Positions 1-5,019 of a stretch of 5,019 nt of DNA are shown one piece after another (position 1 is the first letter of the stretch; each line of letters begins with the position of its first letter). The notes below the pieces were generated by a model. That model was not told the origin of the DNA. It worked only from the letters and a program-made list of their open reading frames with translations, and searched no databases. This stretch comes from Verrucomicrobiales bacterium (GTDB lineage Bacteria; Verrucomicrobiota; Verrucomicrobiia; Limisphaerales; UBA1096), in NCBI GenBank assembly GCA_028817635.1, contig JAPPPH010000340.1, positions 1-5,019 of the forward strand. The letters are read 5' to 3'. A program made the position numbers and the translations under genes.

Positions 1-2
1 GC

Positions 3-3000
3 ACACCCACGCCTCACCGCTCGACGAACACCAAAAAGCCGCGCCCGATAATGACACAGGAGGACGTGGTCGAGATTTTGAAAATCATCCCGATGGATCC
101 CAACGACAGCGACCTCATGTATTTGACCAATCTGCTGCGGGCCGTCGGCAAACCGAATTTGCAAAAGCTCGCCAGCAAACTGGAAGCTGGTCTGGGGCCA
201 ATCGGCGGAAAGAATCCGGACGCCCGTAAGTGGGCCGCGCAACTGCTGGAGCCACTGGGCATCGGGGCCGCTGCCTCGCATGTCCTGCCGTTCGTCGGAG
301 ACGGCCACGGCGACTGGTCGCTCATGACCCGGGCCAAACTGCTCGAGCAAATCTGGCGCAGTGCGCCGGGACTGAAAAACCAGCGGGCCGCGTGGGAGGC
401 AAACGAAAAACTGATCGCCGAAGCGGAGAAGACTGAAAACAAACTCGAGGCCGTCAAGCGCGGCTTCACGCTGGCTGAAAAACTGCCGCAGGCCAGCGCC
501 GATGAGTGGATGGAAAAACAGTTCAGCAAGGGCGGCCACGGGCTGAAGTTGATTCAACTCGTGCAGTCCGACATCCAGCGAAACGTGCGCGGCACCAACA
601 TCACTCTCCGGAATGAAAATCTCAAAAACCTAAAACAGATTGTCGACGCACTGATGGTCCGGGCCGGCGACAAACTTGACCCGTGGCGCCTGCCTTTGGC
701 GATCGCCGGCGAGGCATGGCTGGTCGAGGCCGAGAACACCGTTCAATACCACCGGGCCACCACCTCGACACGGAACAACATCTACACACCCTACGATCCG
801 ATTCTGGAGCAACAACGGATGCTCGCGCAGCAGAACTCCAGCCGAAACCGCCCGCTCACTCCGGCGGTCGTGCTGGAGAACGCACCGGACGAGGCATGGC
901 TCGCGGTGTTGCCCGAGAGCCGGCGCGCCCGGGCCCAGGCCGCTGTCGCCGGCACGCTGCTCAAGGACAAAAAAATCCTCGAGGCACTCGACGAGATCGA
1001 GCGCTTGGCCAAGCTCGATCCCGCGCAGGCTGGGACGCTGTCCAACACCCTGCTCTCCGGCTGGGCCGCGGCAAGCAATCCCAACGGCGGGGCCAAGCCG
1101 CGGATGCCCACCATGGGCATGCCCATCTATTACCCCTCGCGGCCAAGCGGCACCCCGCTGACCCGCGCACGTCAAAAGCGCAATCTCCGTGAGCTTGGCC
1201 AGATTCTCGAGCGCTTGGCCAAGCTGCCGATCGCCCCTCCGAAAGCCGAGGCCATCGTCGCGGCATTCGAGGGCGCGCACAGCTTTGCAGAAGTCTACAA
1301 GCTCAAGGACATCCGCACGGTGTTGGGCGACTTGGGCAAACTGCCGGTGGAATCGCTGGCCCGCCTGTCGAACTCCATGCGCCAGCGCTTGGCCACCTCG
1401 TGGCGCGCGCCGCAGATTCAGCAACAGGCCGACACCAAGCGAAAGGAACCCCAGATCAAGGCCGAGGTGATTGCCGGCTACGAAACCCAGCTCGCCCTGC
1501 TCGACGAGGGCCTCAAGGCGCACCCGGACGTCTGGCAGCTCAAGCTCCAGCAGGCCGCCGCCAACTTTGACCTCGCCGAGTACCAGTATGGCAACAAGGC
1601 GGACCTCGATATTTACGTGAAGCACCGCGAGGCGGCGTTCGAGGCGTTTGGCGAGGCAGCCTCACTCTACGCGCTGCAGACAGCCGTGACTGCCGACAGG
1701 CCGGACGCCATGGTCTTTCAGCTTTGGTTCAACGCCAACCTCGGCGCAAGCGACCTGTCGTACGTCACCCGCCAGCAGACACCGGAGATCGGCAACCTGC
1801 AGCAGATCCGCGAGGCAATGCTCGTGCTGCCGGATTCGGAGGGACACTTCAAGGCATTCGGCAATTCCATCGCCACCAACTCGCGCCGGCTCACGCCCGA
1901 GTTGAAACCACGCTACCTCAAGGCCGCACTCGTCGTCCTCGAGGATCATCCCGCCGGCGAACACGCCCGCAAACTTGTGCAGCACTACAACGACCTGCTC
2001 GACGAAGTGGAATTAATCGCACGCATCGACGGCGACGACGAGGTCGGCCACACCGAACCGTTCGGCCTGTTCATCGGCCTCAAGCACACCAGTGACATTG
2101 AACGCGAGGCCGGCGGCTTTGCGCGCTACCTCGTCGGAGGCAGCAAGGGCAGTCCGTACTACTACCCCAGCTACGCCGGTCAACGGCAGGCACCGAGAGA
2201 CGATCTCGAGGAGCACCTGAACGAAAAACTCGGCGAAAACTTCGAGGTGCAGTCGATCACCTTTCACGACAACAAAATCCAGTCCCGCACCATTGGCCAG
2301 CCCGGCTGGCGCGAGACACCGCTCGCCTACGTGCTGCTCAAGGCCAAGGACGCCTCGGTCGACCGCATTCCGGAGCTGAAGATGGATCTCGATTTTTACG
2401 ACTCACTTGGCCCGGCGCTGCTCCCGGTGAGCACGGCCACGCAGGTCATTGATGCCCGGCCGGAAAAAGCCCCCGCCCGACCGGTGGACGAACTGTCCCT
2501 CACCCAGACCCTTGACGCCCGCTTAACCGAGGAAAAACAGGAACTCACGCTCGAGGTTCACGCCACGACCCGTGGCCTCGCCCCGTCTCTGGAACAACTG
2601 GTCGACCTCTCCATTCCCGGTTTCGAAATTGCAAAAAACGAGGATCAAGGCCTGTCCATCGCCCGGGTGGAATCGGACGCCGAACGAGTCAACGCCGTCA
2701 GCGAACGCACCTGGCTGCTTACCCTCAAGCCCAAGGCGGCTGCGGGCGAGCCGAGCACGTTCAAGTTTCCCAAGCCAAGCGCACTTGTCGCCAAGTCTGC
2801 CTTCAAGCAATACAGCGACGCGGACCTGAAGGAGGTCGAGAACGAGATTGCCCTCGCCGGCATCGTGCTGAATCCGCAGCCAGTCTGGCCGTGGATCACT
2901 GGCGGCGTGGTCATCGTTGCGCTTGGCCTGTTCGGGTTGCGCTTGGCCAAGCGCGGAGCGGGCGAAACCGATACAGTACCGGTCTATGATGTGCCGGAAG

Positions 3001-3203
3001 ATTGCACCCCGTTTGCCGTGATCGACCTATTGCAGCGCATCGACGCCGCTCCACCGAGGGCGTTGGCGGACTCGCACCGCAACCAGTTGCGCAGCACGAT
3101 CAACGATCTCGAGAAGATTCACTTCGCCCCGGACTCACCAGCGGCCAACGGCCACGGCGATCTCCAAGCCATTGCCCGCGACTGGGTGGCAAAAGTGAGT
3201 TAA
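3..3203 (+). CDS. Large envelope protein with C-terminal membrane anchor, 5'-truncated by the window
   Basis: I do not recognise this gene. The frame is open from the left edge to the TAA at 3201-3203. The first in-window ATG (51) has no Shine-Dalgarno sequence and the frame continues upstream of it, so the real start probably lies outside. Counted from that ATG there are 1050 residues. Residues 1-560 are mostly amphipathic helices, with a TPR-like stretch near 483-512 (LLDEGLKAHP...) and three related helical motifs (about 316-339, 386-409, 425-448). Residues about 811-925 look beta-rich. A hydrophobic segment at 946-965, bounded by W-P-W and by R-L-A-K-R, is a convincing transmembrane helix. 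An 85-residue tail follows, ending in F-A-P (1025-1027) and D-L-Q-A-I-A-R-D-W-V (1037-1046). By the positive-inside rule the tail is cytoplasmic and the bulk extracytoplasmic, which predicts a signal peptide in the missing N-terminus. The tail resembles, from memory, the ends of BatD/DUF4381-type proteins; this is tentative. No catalytic motif was seen, so a scaffold or binding role is more likely than an enzyme. Confidence 0.9.
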   Translation, partial: TPTPHRSTNTKKPRPIMTQEDVVEILKIIPMDPNDSDLMYLTNLLRAVGKPNLQKLASKLEAGLGPIGGKNPDARKWAAQLLEPLGIGAAASHVLPFVGDGHGDWSLMTRAKLLEQIWRSAPGLKNQRAAWEANEKLIAEAEKTENKLEAVKRGFTLAEKLPQASADEWMEKQFSKGGHGLKLIQLVQSDIQRNVRGTNITLRNENLKNLKQIVDALMVRAGDKLDPWRLPLAIAGEAWLVEAENTVQYHRATTSTRNNIYTPYDPILEQQRMLAQQNSSRNRPLTPAVVLENAPDEAWLAVLPESRRARAQAAVAGTLLKDKKILEALDEIERLAKLDPAQAGTLSNTLLSGWAAASNPNGGAKPRMPTMGMPIYYPSRPSGTPLTRARQKRNLRELGQILERLAKLPIAPPKAEAIVAAFEGAHSFAEVYKLKDIRTVLGDLGKLPVESLARLSNSMRQRLATSWRAPQIQQQADTKRKEPQIKAEVIAGYETQLALLDEGLKAHPDVWQLKLQQAAANFDLAEYQYGNKADLDIYVKHREAAFEAFGEAASLYALQTAVTADRPDAMVFQLWFNANLGASDLSYVTRQQTPEIGNLQQIREAMLVLPDSEGHFKAFGNSIATNSRRLTPELKPRYLKAALVVLEDHPAGEHARKLVQHYNDLLDEVELIARIDGDDEVGHTEPFGLFIGLKHTSDIEREAGGFARYLVGGSKGSPYYYPSYAGQRQAPRDDLEEHLNEKLGENFEVQSITFHDNKIQSRTIGQPGWRETPLAYVLLKAKDASVDRIPELKMDLDFYDSLGPALLPVSTATQVIDARPEKAPARPVDELSLTQTLDARLTEEKQELTLEVHATTRGLAPSLEQLVDLSIPGFEIAKNEDQGLSIARVESDAERVNAVSERTWLLTLKPKAAAGEPSTFKFPKPSALVAKSAFKQYSDADLKEVENEIALAGIVLNPQPVWPWITGGVVIVALGLFGLRLAKRGAGETDTVPVYDVPEDCTPFAVIDLLQRIDAAPPRALADSHRNQLRSTINDLEKIHFAPDSPAANGHGDLQAIARDWVAKVS
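997..1015 (+). repeat. 19-base direct repeat, copy 1, containing the CTTGGCCAAG palindrome
   Basis: The 19 bases from 997 to 1015 (TCGAGCGCTTGGCCAAGCT) recur exactly at 1207-1225, 210 bases (70 codons) downstream and in the same frame. Both encode E-R-L-A-K-L in related helical motifs of the large protein. The central GCTTGGCCAAGC is palindromic. Confidence 0.75.
1207..1225 (+). repeat. 19-base direct repeat, copy 2
   Basis: This is an exact copy of 997-1015, again encoding E-R-L-A-K-L (residues 387-392) with the same Leu codon TTG. A shorter relative, AGCGCTTGGCCA, follows at 1384-1395, where it encodes R-L-A. Confidence 0.75.
2939..2954. repeat. Perfect 16-base palindrome GCGCTTGGCCAAGCGC
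   Basis: This is the longest symmetrical version of the recurring CTTGGCCAAG palindrome. It lies in the codons just after the transmembrane helix of the large protein (R-L-A-K-R). A half copy, TTGCGCTTGGCC, starts 20 bases earlier at 2917 in a different reading frame. Confidence 0.75.
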
Positions 3204-3207
3204 ATTA

Positions 3208-4530
3208 CTACGGCGAGGGGGCGCCGCTGGTGATGACCTGAAAGGTCGGCTTGCTGATGGGATAGGGGTTGACGCGGCCAAGGTTGTTCAGCCAGTTGCG
3301 TCCCCCACCCTGCGTTTGCAGTGAAGCCGCACCCTGCTGCCCCATGAGCGTCTCGATGCTGCGGGAAGTTTCACTGTAAATCTGCTGCAACTGTTGCTGG
3401 CGTTCGTTGACCGGAATCCCGCCGTCCATCCGAATGCTTCGCGCCAGTTCCTCTGCCTCATTTTTCATCTGGTACACCCGCGCGGAGACGGAGTCATTCA
3501 ATCCCTGCCGCTCGGCGACCTTGGCGATCGACTTGTAGTCGTAATCCGTCTGCCGCATGTAATCCTGATACCGATCCTCGCCGAGCGTGTCGCGCAATCC
3601 GTTATTCATGGCCTGCTCGGCCAGACGCCGCTCCTCAGCTTCGGCTGCCGAAATGGTCGTCCCCGGCACTGTGCCGTGTTGGTCGTCAAACTGTTTTCGC
3701 GCCTGAAAAATATCGCGGAACTCATCCTCGCTTGGCTCGAACCCATCAAGTTGCAGACGCAGGTTAGCCGCAGTGGGCGACTTGCGTAAATCGTACTCAA
3801 GTTTTTGATCTGGCGTCAGCATCGAGGCGATCCGGTCTTCGCGCTCCTCGCGTAGCCGAAGAATCTCATTGCGATCCTCCGCGTCCGAAGTGCCGGCAGC
3901 CATCGTCTTGAGTAGTTTGCTGCCGAACTCCTGCTCCACCGAGTTCAACTCCGCCTTGGTTTCCTCCGGGATGAAATCCATCGTGTAGCCGCTCTTGGCC
4001 TTGGACTGCGCCCTCGAGTAGGCGCTCGGACGGTTGATTGCCGCGACGCCCTTCGCGCCGAACAATTCGTTCAGCACCCCGTTTTTTTCCTGATCCAGCT
4101 GCGCCAGTTGGGTTCGGGTGCCGGCGCTGGGTTGCGACAGCGTGGTAGGGTGTCCGGTTTTCCAGTAGTCCTTTCGCGGCGGAGCGTTGTTGAGCACTTC
4201 GGCCTTGCGCTGGTCATAAAACTTGTCGAGATCCTGCTTCACAAGATCGCGAATCGTCTCCTCGGGACAGCCGATGCTTCGCAGGTTTTCGACGTACGTC
4301 TGGTAGTCGTCTGACTCGATCAGGCTCCAGTGAAACGGTTCCGCCTCTTTCACGACCCGCTCGGTGACGCGTGCTTCCGGGCGCTTGGTTTTCGTGGCGG
4401 TACCGGATGCCGACGTCACCGGGGCGGGTTGCGACGGCGGGGATTGCACCTTGGTGAGCGACCAGACCAAGCCACCCAGGCAAACCAGGTTTGCCACAAG
4501 CGAGATGACCAATAGCCGCTGAATACTCAT
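3208..4530 (-). CDS. Membrane-anchored helical protein of a Verrucomicrobiota-type family, function unknown
   Basis: This is a complete 440-residue protein with ATG at 4528-4530 and TAG at 3208-3210. An in-frame TAG at 4546-4548 rules out a longer N-terminus. No good ribosome binding site precedes the start; the nearest AGG is about 14 bases upstream. Residues 4-26 form one hydrophobic helix after a short start with an Arg, so it is probably an uncleaved anchor or signal sequence with the rest outside the membrane. A Pro/Ser/Thr-rich linker (27-60) follows. Then comes a W-S-L-I-E-S-D-D-Y ... G-C-P-E-E-T-I-R-D block (68-95), charged coiled-coil-prone helices (190-237), an L-T-P-D-Q ... Y-D-L-R-K-S-P-T-A-A-N-L-R block (238-258) and E-D-E-F-R-D-I-F (268-275). 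More charged helices lead to a short W-x-x-N-L-G-R-V-N-P-Y-P tail (413-424). The two blocks match my memory of abundant verrucomicrobial hypothetical proteins. The L-T-P-D-Q motif is reminiscent of the LTxxQ motif of Spy/CpxP periplasmic proteins, but homology is not shown. Confidence 0.93.
   Translation of the reverse strand: MSIQRLLVISLVANLVCLGGLVWSLTKVQSPPSQPAPVTSASGTATKTKRPEARVTERVVKEAEPFHWSLIESDDYQTYVENLRSIGCPEETIRDLVKQDLDKFYDQRKAEVLNNAPPRKDYWKTGHPTTLSQPSAGTRTQLAQLDQEKNGVLNELFGAKGVAAINRPSAYSRAQSKAKSGYTMDFIPEETKAELNSVEQEFGSKLLKTMAAGTSDAEDRNEILRLREEREDRIASMLTPDQKLEYDLRKSPTAANLRLQLDGFEPSEDEFRDIFQARKQFDDQHGTVPGTTISAAEAEERRLAEQAMNNGLRDTLGEDRYQDYMRQTDYDYKSIAKVAERQGLNDSVSARVYQMKNEAEELARSIRMDGGIPVNERQQQLQQIYSETSRSIETLMGQQGAASLQTQGGGRNWLNNLGRVNPYPISKPTFQVITSGAPSP
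3211..3226 (-). terminator. Possible weak terminator hairpin at the end of the 440-residue gene
   Basis: CGGCG (3211-3215) pairs with CGCCG (3222-3226) around a 6-base loop within the last codons of the minus-strand gene. On the minus strand the stem is followed by the stop codon and an AT-rich but interrupted run (TAGTAATTTAA). A second small hairpin, GACCT-GAA-AGGTC, lies at 3235-3247. Short stems and a poor U-tract make this a weak candidate. Read in the plus direction, the same two hairpins lie just after the stop of the large gene, with no T-tract. Confidence 0.25.
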
Positions 4531-4547
4531 CGTTTCGAGGGAAGCCT

Positions 4548-4567
4548 AACGCCTGCACTCAGGCGTT
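4548..4567 (-). promoter_or_regulatory. Perfect 8-bp stem-loop in the leader of the 440-residue gene
   Basis: AACGCCTG and its exact reverse complement CAGGCGTT flank a 4-base loop, 18 to 37 bases upstream of the ATG at 4530 (minus strand). There is no U-tract after it, so it is not a standard intrinsic terminator for the gene further upstream. It could be a dimeric repressor or activator operator, a translation-affecting leader hairpin, or simply part of a dispersed repeat. The symmetry is certain; the role is inferred. Confidence 0.45.
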
Positions 4568-4585
4568 GCAATGGGATGTAACAAC

Positions 4586-4613
4586 TGCGCTTTGCCAAAG
4601 TTGCGCTTTGCCA
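4586..4613. repeat. Two 12-base direct repeats with 16-base period
   Basis: TGCGCTTTGCCA occurs exactly at 4586-4597 and again at 4602-4613, separated by AAGT, giving a period of 16 bases. The region also has weak internal symmetry (CAACT at 4582-4586 against AGTTG at 4599-4603, and CTTT/AAAG at 4590-4600). It lies 56 to 83 bases upstream of the ATG at 4530. It could be paired binding sites for a regulator of that gene or a duplicated part of a dispersed repeat. Confidence 0.6.
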
Positions 4614-4639
4614 GGCGATAAAGGTCGGGCCGATGACCA

Positions 4640-4661
4640 GGACGGCTGGGACAGCCGTCCC
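4640..4661. repeat. Bistable inverted repeat (two mutually exclusive hairpins)
   Basis: GGACGGCT (4640-4647) pairs perfectly with AGCCGTCC (4653-4660) across the 5-base loop GGGAC. The loop itself (GGGAC, 4648-4652) is also complementary to GTCCC (4657-4661), so a second, overlapping hairpin with an AGCC loop can form instead. Neither orientation is followed by a T-tract, so an intrinsic terminator is unlikely. It is probably a REP-like repeat, 30 bases downstream of the stop of the right-edge gene, where such elements often affect mRNA 3' ends. Confidence 0.6.
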
Positions 4662-4672
4662 TACCTCCGCCG

Positions 4673-4687
4673 CTTGGCCAAGTGGCC
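4673..4687. repeat. Overlapping palindromes CTTGGCCAAG and GGCCA-AG-TGGCC
   Basis: CTTGGCCAAG (4673-4682) is a perfect 10-base palindrome. It overlaps a second inverted repeat, GGCCA (4676-4680) and TGGCC (4683-4687). It sits directly downstream of the TAG of the right-edge gene. The same 10-mer occurs three times inside the large plus-strand gene. Confidence 0.65.
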
Positions 4688-4690
4688 GGG

Positions 4691-5019
4691 CTAGTTTTCT
4701 TCGCTTGGCTTGGGGGCGAGAATGGATGGGACACGCCACAGGCGAAGGTCGGCATCGATCGTCCCTTCGATGTGCGGCTTGGCCTCGATGTCTTTTTTGT
4801 CGATGACGATCTCGCCATCCAACATCCCACAAATAATGAATTGCTCGGTCTCCTCGTTGAACAAAGACACCCAGCCCTTCGCGTTGAAATGATCCAGTTT
4901 CAGCCTGTTTAAGTGCCTGAATTTTTCCGGATCAAAGCCGATGAACAGCCGGAGCCATTCAGGTCGATCCTTTAGTTTGCCCTGCAATACCATCCTTGGA
5001 GAATCAAACCACCTTGCCC
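4691..5019 (-). CDS. C-terminal part of an unrecognised protein, 5'-truncated by the window
   Basis: The frame ends at TAG (4691-4693) and stays open to the right edge. The first in-window ATG (4991-4993) gives 100 residues, but it is doubtful as a start. An AAGG abuts it with no spacer, and the upstream codons read on as plausible protein (A-R-W-F-D-S-P-R). I therefore treat it as the 3' part of a longer gene. The visible part has no transmembrane segment. It looks like alternating beta strands with a W-L-R-L-F-I-G-F-D-P stretch (residues 14-23 from that Met), then G-W-V-S-L-F-N-E-E-T and F-I-I-C-G-M-L-D-G-E-I-V-I, and a short acidic tail ending P-S-E-E-N. I do not recognise a family. It lies on the same strand as the 440-residue gene but 160 bases upstream, behind a repeat-rich gap, so co-transcription is possible but not indicated. 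Confidence 0.7.
   Translation of the reverse strand, partial: ARWFDSPRMVLQGKLKDRPEWLRLFIGFDPEKFRHLNRLKLDHFNAKGWVSLFNEETEQFIICGMLDGEIVIDKKDIEAKPHIEGTIDADLRLWRVPSILAPKPSEEN

Larger units (their letters stand above)
4531..4690. repeat. Palindrome-dense intergenic stretch, probable dispersed repeat cluster
   Basis: This 160-base gap between the two minus-strand genes contains at least five symmetrical elements packed end to end: a stem-loop at 4548-4567, a 12-base tandem repeat at 4586-4613, a weak GGTC/GACC inverted repeat at 4623-4638, a strong bistable hairpin at 4640-4661, and overlapping palindromes at 4673-4687. Several reading frames cross it but none looks like protein. The word GGGACGGCTGTCCCAGCC (minus strand) translates as G-T-A-V-P-A, a string I recall from spurious short proteins annotated in Verrucomicrobiota-like genomes, which would fit a genome-wide repeat. 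That is recollection only. No transposase, terminal inverted repeat pair or target duplication was found. It also has to hold the promoter and leader of the 440-residue gene; I could not identify a convincing -35/-10 pair. Confidence 0.6.

Noticed and set aside
630..1625. Long minus-strand open frame of 331 codons antisense to the large gene
   Set aside because: It is a shadow of GC-rich third codon positions: the translation is Gly/Leu/Arg-rich low-complexity sequence without domains, while the plus-strand frame is continuous over more than 3 kb with normal composition.
4081..4087. In-phase A-AAA-AAC slippery heptamer in the 440-residue gene (minus strand, residues 148-150)
   Set aside because: It has the right phase for -1 frameshifting, but only a 4-bp stem (GAAC/GTTC) is seen downstream, and the zero frame continues as a complete family-like protein, so chance is the simpler explanation.
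4476..4484. Cys17 of the 440-residue protein as a lipoprotein attachment site
   Set aside because: The preceding residues are N-L-V, without the small residue (Gly, Ala or Ser) required just before the Cys, so it does not fit a lipobox.
4640..4687. Intrinsic terminator for the right-edge gene
   Set aside because: Strong hairpins follow its stop codon, but none is followed by a run of T on the minus strand.
4600..4690. Insertion sequence or MITE boundaries in the intergenic gap
   Set aside because: No matching terminal inverted repeats at the ends of the gap and no flanking target duplication could be found; the symmetry is internal and local.
4527..4832. Overlapping minus-strand open frames crossing the intergenic gap
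   Set aside because: They run through the palindromic repeats and through the right-edge gene in other frames. The translations are Arg/Pro/Ser-rich and typical of spurious repeat-derived proteins.
1..5019. CRISPR array, tRNA, rRNA, phage or toxin-antitoxin genes
   Set aside because: No regularly spaced repeats with spacers, no cloverleaf-like sequence, and no small paired genes on either strand.

Overview
The window is GC-rich DNA, densely coding, and most likely from a member of the Verrucomicrobiota (Pedosphaera/Limisphaerales-like). The main reason is the 440-residue minus-strand protein. It carries a short N-terminal membrane anchor followed by a W-S-x-I-E-S-x-D-Y ... G-C-P-E-E-T-I-R-D block and a later L-T-P-D-Q ... 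Y-D-L-R-x-S-P-T-A-A-N-L-R block, a combination I recall as characteristic of large paralogous families in that phylum. This is recognition from memory, not a search result.

Layout: (1) about 3-3203, plus strand: the 3' portion of a very large, probably cell-envelope protein. The frame is still open at the left edge, so the N-terminus is missing. It has a long helical, TPR-like part, a beta-rich part, one transmembrane helix at about residues 946-965 (counted from the ATG at 51) and an 85-residue tail that looks cytoplasmic. (2) 3208-4530, minus strand: the anchored, helical verrucomicrobial-type protein. It meets gene 1 tail to tail with only 4 bases between the stop codons. (3) 4531-4690: a 160-base intergenic stretch full of inverted and direct repeats, probably one or more dispersed genomic repeats and also the 5' leader of gene 2. 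(4) 4691-5019, minus strand: the C-terminal part of an unrecognised protein whose frame is open at the right edge.

No RNA gene, CRISPR array, transposase or phage gene is visible, and no complete new system can be demonstrated. The genes that would explain the large protein lie to the left of the window. Its topology and tail faintly recall Bat/DUF4381-type envelope proteins encoded with MoxR ATPases and von Willebrand A-domain proteins, but this is only an inference. The most unusual signals are at the DNA level. The 10-mer GCGCTTGGCC occurs five times in the large gene, three times as part of the perfect palindrome CTTGGCCAAG, and the palindrome appears again in the intergenic region. The intergenic stretch itself contains a bistable hairpin element, a 16-base-period direct repeat and a perfect 8-bp stem-loop in the leader of gene 2.
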